The notes under the pieces: model-generated
What the model was told of the DNA's origin: nothing
The model's database searches: none
Seen by the model: only the letters and a program-made list of their open reading frames with translations
NCBI RefSeq assembly: GCF_030486595.1
Contig: NZ_JAUJZH010000016.1
Coordinates: 62,001 to 126,000 of the forward strand
Reading direction: 5' to 3'
Length of the DNA: 64,000 bases
Origin: Variovorax ginsengisoli
Lineage (GTDB): Bacteria > Pseudomonadota > Gammaproteobacteria > Burkholderiales > Burkholderiaceae_C
In this document: piece by piece, positions 63,931-64,000 of the stretch
Layout: each line of letters opens with the position of its first letter
Numbering within the stretch: position 1 is the first letter of the stretch
Position numbers and translations under genes: made by a program

Positions 63931-64000
63931 TTACTTGCGCGAGTGCTGCGCTACATACTCCTTGAGCGCTCCATCCACGCGCGATTGCCAGCCATCGCCC
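63931..64000 (-). CDS. BrnA-like antitoxin, 3' end only
   Basis: The last 22 residues of a minus-strand gene enter the window: GDGWQSRVDGALKEYVAQHS followed by RK and a TAA stop at 63931-63933. The GxGWQ-R-x-N/D-x-x-L pattern is the C-terminus of BrnA-type (DUF4415) antitoxins. The rest, and any BrnT toxin, lie beyond the window. It abuts the yejE stop tail-to-tail with 1 bp between. Confidence 0.6.
   Translation of the reverse strand, partial: GDGWQSRVDGALKEYVAQHSRK

Overview
The window looks like a chromosomal segment of a betaproteobacterium of the order Burkholderiales, most likely Comamonadaceae (Variovorax or a close relative). The basis is the high GC content, the gene order argA-dapC-dapD-pilU-like-dapE-prmB-yheS, the lptF/pepA/holC neighbourhood, and a cysB-cbiX-lptG run. 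Genus is inference; the order-level call is firmer.

Positions 1 to about 23,380 are accessory DNA. In order they hold an IS630-family insertion sequence sitting exactly in the stop codon of a tyrosine recombinase gene, a LysR regulator divergent from a secreted beta-propeller protein, and an IS1182-type transposase remnant. Next comes a scrambled patch with pieces of two receiver domains and an antisense serine hydrolase tail. After that are an orphan histidine kinase, a frameshifted APH-type phosphotransferase gene, a small P-loop kinase, hypothetical genes including a nucleotidyltransferase-like one, and two decayed antitoxin genes. The block ends with a Tn7-like transposition module on the minus strand: a fused TnsA-TnsB protein, a TnsC/TniB-type ATPase and a TniQ/TnsD-type target selector. 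Three 16-bp repeats and a TGT-type terminus lie just before a glutathione S-transferase gene. This module is the most interesting content of the window. No matching left end was found, and no Cas genes are present.

Positions 23,436 to 64,000 are ordinary high-GC backbone. They include a small-protein/RIO kinase region, an ABC-F protein, PrmB and the lysine-biosynthesis genes dapE, dapD and dapC with a PilT/PilU-family ATPase in the middle. ArgA, a VapBC-type pair and the HrpA helicase follow. A minus-strand run lptF-lptG-cbiX-cysB-aminotransferase is divergent from pepA-holC. Beyond it lie a branched-chain amino acid binding lipoprotein, a lone receiver protein, tRNA-Ser(GGA) and a large PLP decarboxylase.

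Positions 54,100 to 58,363 form a phosphonate catabolism cluster: an EamA transporter, a PhnZ-like HD oxygenase, a GntR regulator, an FAD amine oxidoreductase and PhnX. No PhnW transaminase and no PhnY are present, which suggests that the flavoenzyme feeds PhnX. A periplasmic LigE-type DNA ligase, FabI and a Yej-type peptide importer follow. The window ends in the 3' tail of a BrnA-like antitoxin gene.

All calls come from reading the sequence and recalling protein families; no database search was run.
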